Part shown: positions 59,716 through 64,000 of the stretch, in pieces | Position numbering within the stretch: the first letter of the stretch is position 1 | How the letters are laid out: each line of letters starts with the position of its first letter | Assembly: GCF_964340395.1 (NCBI RefSeq) | Contig: NC_135566.1 | Coordinates: forward strand, 23,200,135-23,264,134 | Source: Glandiceps talaboti | Lineage: Eukaryota > Hemichordata > Enteropneusta > Spengelidae | Direction of reading: 5' to 3' | DNA: 64,000 bases | Program-made: the position numbers and the translations under genes | Notes under the pieces: generated by a model | Told to the model about the DNA's origin: nothing | Databases searched by the model: none | What the model saw: only the letters and a program-made list of their open reading frames with translations

Positions 59716-59942
59716 AAAAATGGCTGCTCGGTGGCCATATTGGATCGTATCATGAAACAAATTGACGTGCATATGTATGCTATTGTATGTTGCCCCTGTA
59801 CCAAGTTTGAAAAAGATCGGTCCAGGCATCTCCAAGAAACGGCTGCGGACGGACGCACGCACAGACACATGGACGAACAGACGCACGGACAGACGGAACC
59901 CAATCCATAAGTCCCCGTCCCGGACTTCGTCCGGTGGGGACT
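59716..59942 (+). mobile_element. Family C repeat, copy 2, right part with hairpin
   Basis: Resumes at 'AAATGGCTGCTCGGTGGCC', the same unit broken at 55960. It ends with a GGACG/CAGACG microsatellite and the hairpin 'AGTCCCCGTCCCGGACTTCG' with 'TCCGGTGGGGACT'. Confidence 0.6.
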
Positions 59943-60689
59943 AATAAAGACATATTTCACTATCTGTAGAGACTTAACTACCTTTGTTGAGTTTTCTTTT
60001 CTAGGAGTAGTTAACTTTTACTTATTTCAGATAAAATATTTGCCCTCATGATGATTTTAACCAGTGTACCTTATTATGCTAACAAAGAATGTGTGTGTGG
60101 TGAAATTTTAGGAACCATCATTATGGTACAATTTCTCACAAAAAAGAGTAATTTTAAAATGGTACAATTTCCCACAGATTTTATGTCCAATATGCATCTC
60201 CAGCCATCTAATGGCATCTAGAAATACAAAATTTACCGTGAAAAGGGAGACAACCCCATCACACTCTTCTCCCGCGCTTCGCTGTGTAAAGCGCTGCATT
60301 GTGCGGAGCAAAATGCAATTCTGACTTTTTCTTTGGTCCACCATGATTGACTCAAATCTTTTGGGAAATACATCTCTTAGTGGGCACACTGATTTACACC
60401 TTGGCAGGTTTGTCAATGACAGCTGCTACACACACTTAGTAACTTGACTTAGATCTAGATGCCAGTGGACCTTTAGGAAGACATGATGTCACAAGCAGGG
60501 AGTTTTCCCAACATCCTTTGTGGCAAAGTTCCAAAACTGCCGACACACTGTAAGGCTCAACATAGCAGAATTTCTACATTTCAAAGTCACATAACTTAAT
60601 ACGTCTCACTTTATTTCTAAAATTTACATACATATAAGTTAAAAACACAAAGATGAGCTATCTAAAAGTGCAAATGTGTTTGATTGGAC
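59943..60689. other. Unassigned sequence
   Basis: No gene recognised. A minus ORF at 60108-60416 has mixed composition and no family match. Confidence 0.35.
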
Positions 60690-60950
60690 CTTCCCTATAA
60701 TGATCTCATCCGTGATATGAAATTAGGTGCAAAAATGTGAATTTTGGTAAAAATTTATACCTCAAAACATACTTGGTCATCGAGACTGAAATTTGGTGAG
60801 ATGTTTCTAGAAGTGATATTCTGCAGATTTTGTTCAAAACATTTTGATACAATTGGCCCTAGCAACTATCACCATACCCTTAGCAACAACCATAATCCAG
60901 TATGTTTTGCTAAAATAACAACATCATCAGGTGGGTAAGTGAGTAAACAG
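60690..60950 (-). mobile_element. Family A fragment, inverted
   Basis: Reverse complement matches 54340-54620 ('CTGGCATGG'-free segment with 'GCCTACCAGATGATG', 'TTGGTTGTTGCTAAGGG', 'TTTTGTTCAAAACATTTTG'-like region). No ends preserved. Confidence 0.5.
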
Positions 60951-61044
60951 ACCTGGGTTCAAACCCCAACCAATCCCAGACCAGGCTTTAAACTCAAAAA
61001 ATCCCAGACCATGATTAAAACCCCTATCAATTCCAGACCAGGGT

Positions 61045-61544
61045 TTGGTGAAATTCCTCGGGCATATGCGTCTACAAAAATTAGATGAGGCGATAACTAC
61101 CGATCCCGTCGGAGGTGCCGTGGATTCCGAGAAAAATAAGGACGCATTTGCTGAACTTGTACAATGTCTAAACGACAAAAGTTTGTCAATAGTCATGAGT
61201 GAAGCGAAAAATGACGGGTGTAAGGCCCTCCAGATTTTACGCAATCATTATGTTGGTCAGAGCAAGCACCAAGTCTTCGTTTTGTACAATGAGCTGACTA
61301 CACTGTCAATGAAAGACAACGAAGACGTAACAGACTATATGATATGGGCAGAAAGTGCAACCACCACACTCAAAGCTGCTGGTGAGACCATCATTGACAG
61401 TCTGCTAATAGCCATGACATTGAAATGACTCCCCCCTTGATTCAGAACTTTCGTTGCCGTTATAACTCAAGGTGAGGAGGAAAAGACTTTTGTCGAAATT
61501 CAAAGTGGTGTGTTGAAAAGCTACGAAGAAACCGATAAAAGTAG
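61045..61544 (+). pseudogene. Ty1/copia-type gag, N-terminal part (broken)
   Basis: Reads like the gag (UBN2-type) domain of copia elements: 'KFLGHMRLQKLDEAIT', 'KALQILRNHYVGQSKHQVFV', 'LSMKDNEDVTDYM', 'AAGETIIDSLLIAMT'. A stop at 61426 is followed in another frame by 'AVITQGEEEKTFVEIQSGVL', so a frameshift is needed. The 5' LTR and the true start are not visible. The upstream 60955-61040 holds three ~30-base repeats with CCCAGACCA. An hAT-like element (H5) cuts the gene at 61545. Confidence 0.65.
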
Positions 61545-63028
61545 CAAGGCTCGAAATTCGTTTTTTTTCTTGGTAGCCCAGGTGGGCTACCATCTTTAAA
61601 AATTGGTAGCCCGAGAGCAATGACTGGTAGCCCATATCCATGCATTCCTAAATTAATGGTGTCTGTGTATATATGTAACTATATGATGTATTGAATTCGA
61701 TGATTGATTGAATAACTTAAGAGTCACGTTAACACGTTATTTGTGTGTATTTCATGCCATATTTGACATTGGGAACGCAATTTTTTGCATGTATGTGTCT
61801 CTGGGGACGTGTCATAAAGAGGGACCCCGTATGAGGCTTACTGTTACAACGTACGGTTATCATTGCAATGAAGAAAAACCATGTAGTCGCAGTTCGTACT
61901 TGTAACTATTATCTAAATCTCTTGGTGCAGTGAGACCTGTAAAATTTGAATATGATTCAATGTATGGAAAACGTTTAAACAGTTTCATAAGCCCCATGGC
62001 CATTTCCTGATGTGGAGACTACGTCTTGGGTAGTTTAGAAACTATGTGCTGTTATCATTATCTATCCACGTGATTGGTTATTTATTAACAGACGGGTTAG
62101 ACAGGATTTGTATCAATACATGACGGCCATTACGGCAAAGCCCCTTCCATTCATGGGCGAAGGGATAATCAAACAGTCTAAGACCACATCAGCAGACAGT
62201 CCATGCTGAAAACTTCACTCATATAAATTCAAATCATCATGTCACCATTTCATTCTCACTAAAACTTCAACTTTCTTTTCAGCTTTGCTACTACTACTAC
62301 TACTAGATCGAATGCATTATGTGAATTTACCATTCACCACTGCATGCTCTCAGGGGTTGCGTGAGCGTGGTTTACACACGGAATGTTTTAGGCATCGTTC
62401 AAGAATAAACGAATCTGTAGGTGTATACCAAGTTAACAGTTCTCATTAGAATAAAATTTTATCAAACACCATTACAACTGTGTCTCTGTCAAGTTGAAAG
62501 TTAAAGCTGTCATTCATGTGATGGAATTTAGTTACTGCAGTGCTGTACCGAGAGTGTACTGTACTCCGACTCCGAGAAGAGCCGAAAGGGCCCGGGCCGA
62601 AGAGCATATTTCCAGAGAGTGATTACCATGGGAAATTGAAAGTACAGAAAGATAACATTAAATCGCTATACAGAATATTGTTGCATATAAATGTTTTGTT
62701 GTGACATTTTGGAAGTACAAGCTGTGTATACGATGAACGGAAGAATGACGTGTACAGTGTACATGTATTTCGTGTACATTTGATATACATGTAGTGTGGA
62801 TGCAAATTTGGAAAAGACGCACAGATTTTGACGCTAATTTTGGCGAGAACACGTCCCACAGGACTGCGACCTCGGGGGCCCCCGACCCGGGAAGGTGTCG
62901 GAGTCAGGGTGTCACAGTTTCATTCAAAACTTAGTAGCCCAATTGGGCTACCACTCACATAATTTGGTAGCCCAGAGACAAACATTGGTAGTCTGTGGAC
63001 GCGGGACTACCGCGAATTTCGAGCCCTG
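61545..63028. mobile_element. hAT-like element (H5) inserted in copia gag
   Basis: Starts 'CAAGGCTCGAAATTCG' and ends 'CGAATTTCGAGCCCTG', inverted ends. Sub-terminal 'GGTAGCCCAGGTGGGCTACC' and 'AGCCCAATTGGGCTACC' form palindromes near each end. The direct repeat AAGTAG flanks it (61539-61544, 63030-63034 region). Length 1.48 kb, no transposase ORF. Confidence 0.65.
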
Positions 63029-63888
63029 AAGTAGTCAGATGGCGGGAACTGGTCTCGCCCGATATGGCGTCATGAAGGTAGCACAGAGGGTAGGTGGAAA
63101 TGAGTGTATGTACCGGTCTCCTTCGAGGAGAGAAATCAAATGCTACAGTTGCGGCAAGATTGGACACAAGGTGGCTGATACAAGTGATTGCTGGGCAAGG
63201 CAGAGGTGGTGGGACATTTGCCGAACCGCAACACACGCGACGAGAGAATGCCGCCGATCAAGAAAAGATCAAGACACAGTGAAAAGTAGCAAAGACGATG
63301 ATGAACACCATTCATTTTGTTTTTTTGTAAGTCATGAAAATTTCTGTAATTCTGATGCTAGACAGCACATCCTGTTAGTTGATTGTGGAGCGACCACACA
63401 TATTGTAAACGATAAATCAAAATTTGTGAGTTTTGATAAAGGTTTTGATTCAACAAAACACATGATAGAATTGGCTGATGGCAGCCGTACTAATAATGTT
63501 GTTCAAGGCAGAGGTAATGCTTGTGTTGAATTATATGATGTAAATGGTCGATCACATGATATTATTTTAGAGAATACTCTGTATGTACCATCCTACCAGC
63601 AAGATATTTTCTCCGTTCAAGCTGCTACAAATAAAGGGGCATCAGTAAATTTTTACCCCAGTGGTGCTCATATGAAAGCAAATGATGGCACTGTTTTTGA
63701 TGTTGAGAAAGATGGTAGATTGTATTTCTTGAACAAAGTCTTGTGTAAATCAACTTCCAGGTCATTGAGAGATTGGCACAAAATAATGGGTCACTGTAAT
63801 GTCAAGGATATTGTTAGTTTGGAAGGTGTAACTGAAGGTTTCATAATAACTGATGAAGAGTGTGAATTTGAGTGGGATACATGTACTT
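63029..63888 (+). pseudogene. Ty1/copia-type gag-pol: zinc knuckle, protease, pre-integrase region
   Basis: Continues the copia ORF after H5. A zinc knuckle 'CYSCGKIGHKVADTSDC' has seven instead of four residues between His and the last Cys; a second one (ICRTATHATREC) has lost its first Cys. The aspartic protease motif is 'LLVDCGATTHIV' (DCG in place of the usual DSG). 'ENTLYVPSYQQDIFSV' and 'WHKIMGHCNVKDIVSLEG' are the gag-pre-integrase block, and 'DTCTLCK' is the C..C of the integrase zinc-binding domain, where the ORF is cut by a family B fragment. Integrase core, reverse transcriptase and ribonuclease H are absent. Confidence 0.75.
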
Positions 63889-64000
63889 TATGCAAATTTT
63901 TCATTAAAACTGTAAGCTATATCAACAAATTTTATAGGACATATCCGCTTTGTTATGGTTAACGTATGTACTAAACGATATTGAAATTCAAGTATGCATT
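63889..64000 (+). mobile_element. Family B repeat fragment cutting copia pol
   Basis: 'TTATGCAAATTTTTCATTAA' and 'TTGTTATGGTTAACGTATGT' are family B unit sequence; it runs out of the window. Confidence 0.6.

Overview
This is a gene-poor, repeat-saturated stretch of an animal genome, probably a marine invertebrate. The support is an intron-split TIR-domain gene, DIRS-type and copia-type retroelements, several non-LTR elements, tRNA-derived SINEs, Penelope-like repeats with hammerhead motifs, hAT-like and Helentron-associated-like repeats. An acorn worm or amphioxus, or else a bivalve or brachiopod, would fit; the sequence alone does not let me choose. There is no operon structure and nothing bacterial.

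The one host gene I can support lies on the minus strand across almost the whole window. Five exons (52401-52504, 40014-40159, 33542-33678, 15652-15799, 5138-5291) join with GT-AG borders and matching phases at all four junctions. They give the last ~228 residues of a protein with a TIR domain followed by a small helical C-terminal domain. The N-terminal exons lie beyond 64000. About 0.7 kb of coding sequence is spread over 47 kb.

The four introns are packed with minisatellites: a 37-bp unit (5311-8403 and 11791-13923), a G-rich ~38-bp unit (14262-15575), a 63-bp unit (16998-18335), a 32-bp unit (19085-19212), a 29-bp unit (21987-23056) and a 57-bp unit (25799-27218 and 28579-33104). Together they are about 15 kb. 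The 29-bp array visibly grew out of a LINE endonuclease gene. The 57-bp unit has no stop codon in any + frame, so it makes a kilobase-long false ORF.

Downstream of the gene (1-4600) are interspersed repeats and a SINE whose tRNA-like head is repeated 12 times in tandem. Upstream and in the larger introns sit nested elements: a LINE broken by an hAT-like element (21.1-25.8 kb), a DIRS-type ORF1 fragment inserted in the 57-bp array (27.2-28.6 kb), Penelope-like hammerhead repeats (35.6-35.9 and 39.2-39.5 kb), a decayed DIRS-type pol (47.6-51.4 kb), a repeat-in-repeat with two 5'-truncated LINEs bearing target-site duplications (55.5-59.9 kb), and a copia element split by an hAT-like element (61.0-63.9 kb).

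Four repeat families (called A to D here) share one plan: internal tandem units of ~110-147 bp, then usually a short microsatellite, then a terminal hairpin. This is the plan described for Helentron-associated interspersed elements. All element-encoded genes seen are broken. Coordinates of repeats are read by eye and may be off by some tens of bases; exon borders are exact to the splice model given.
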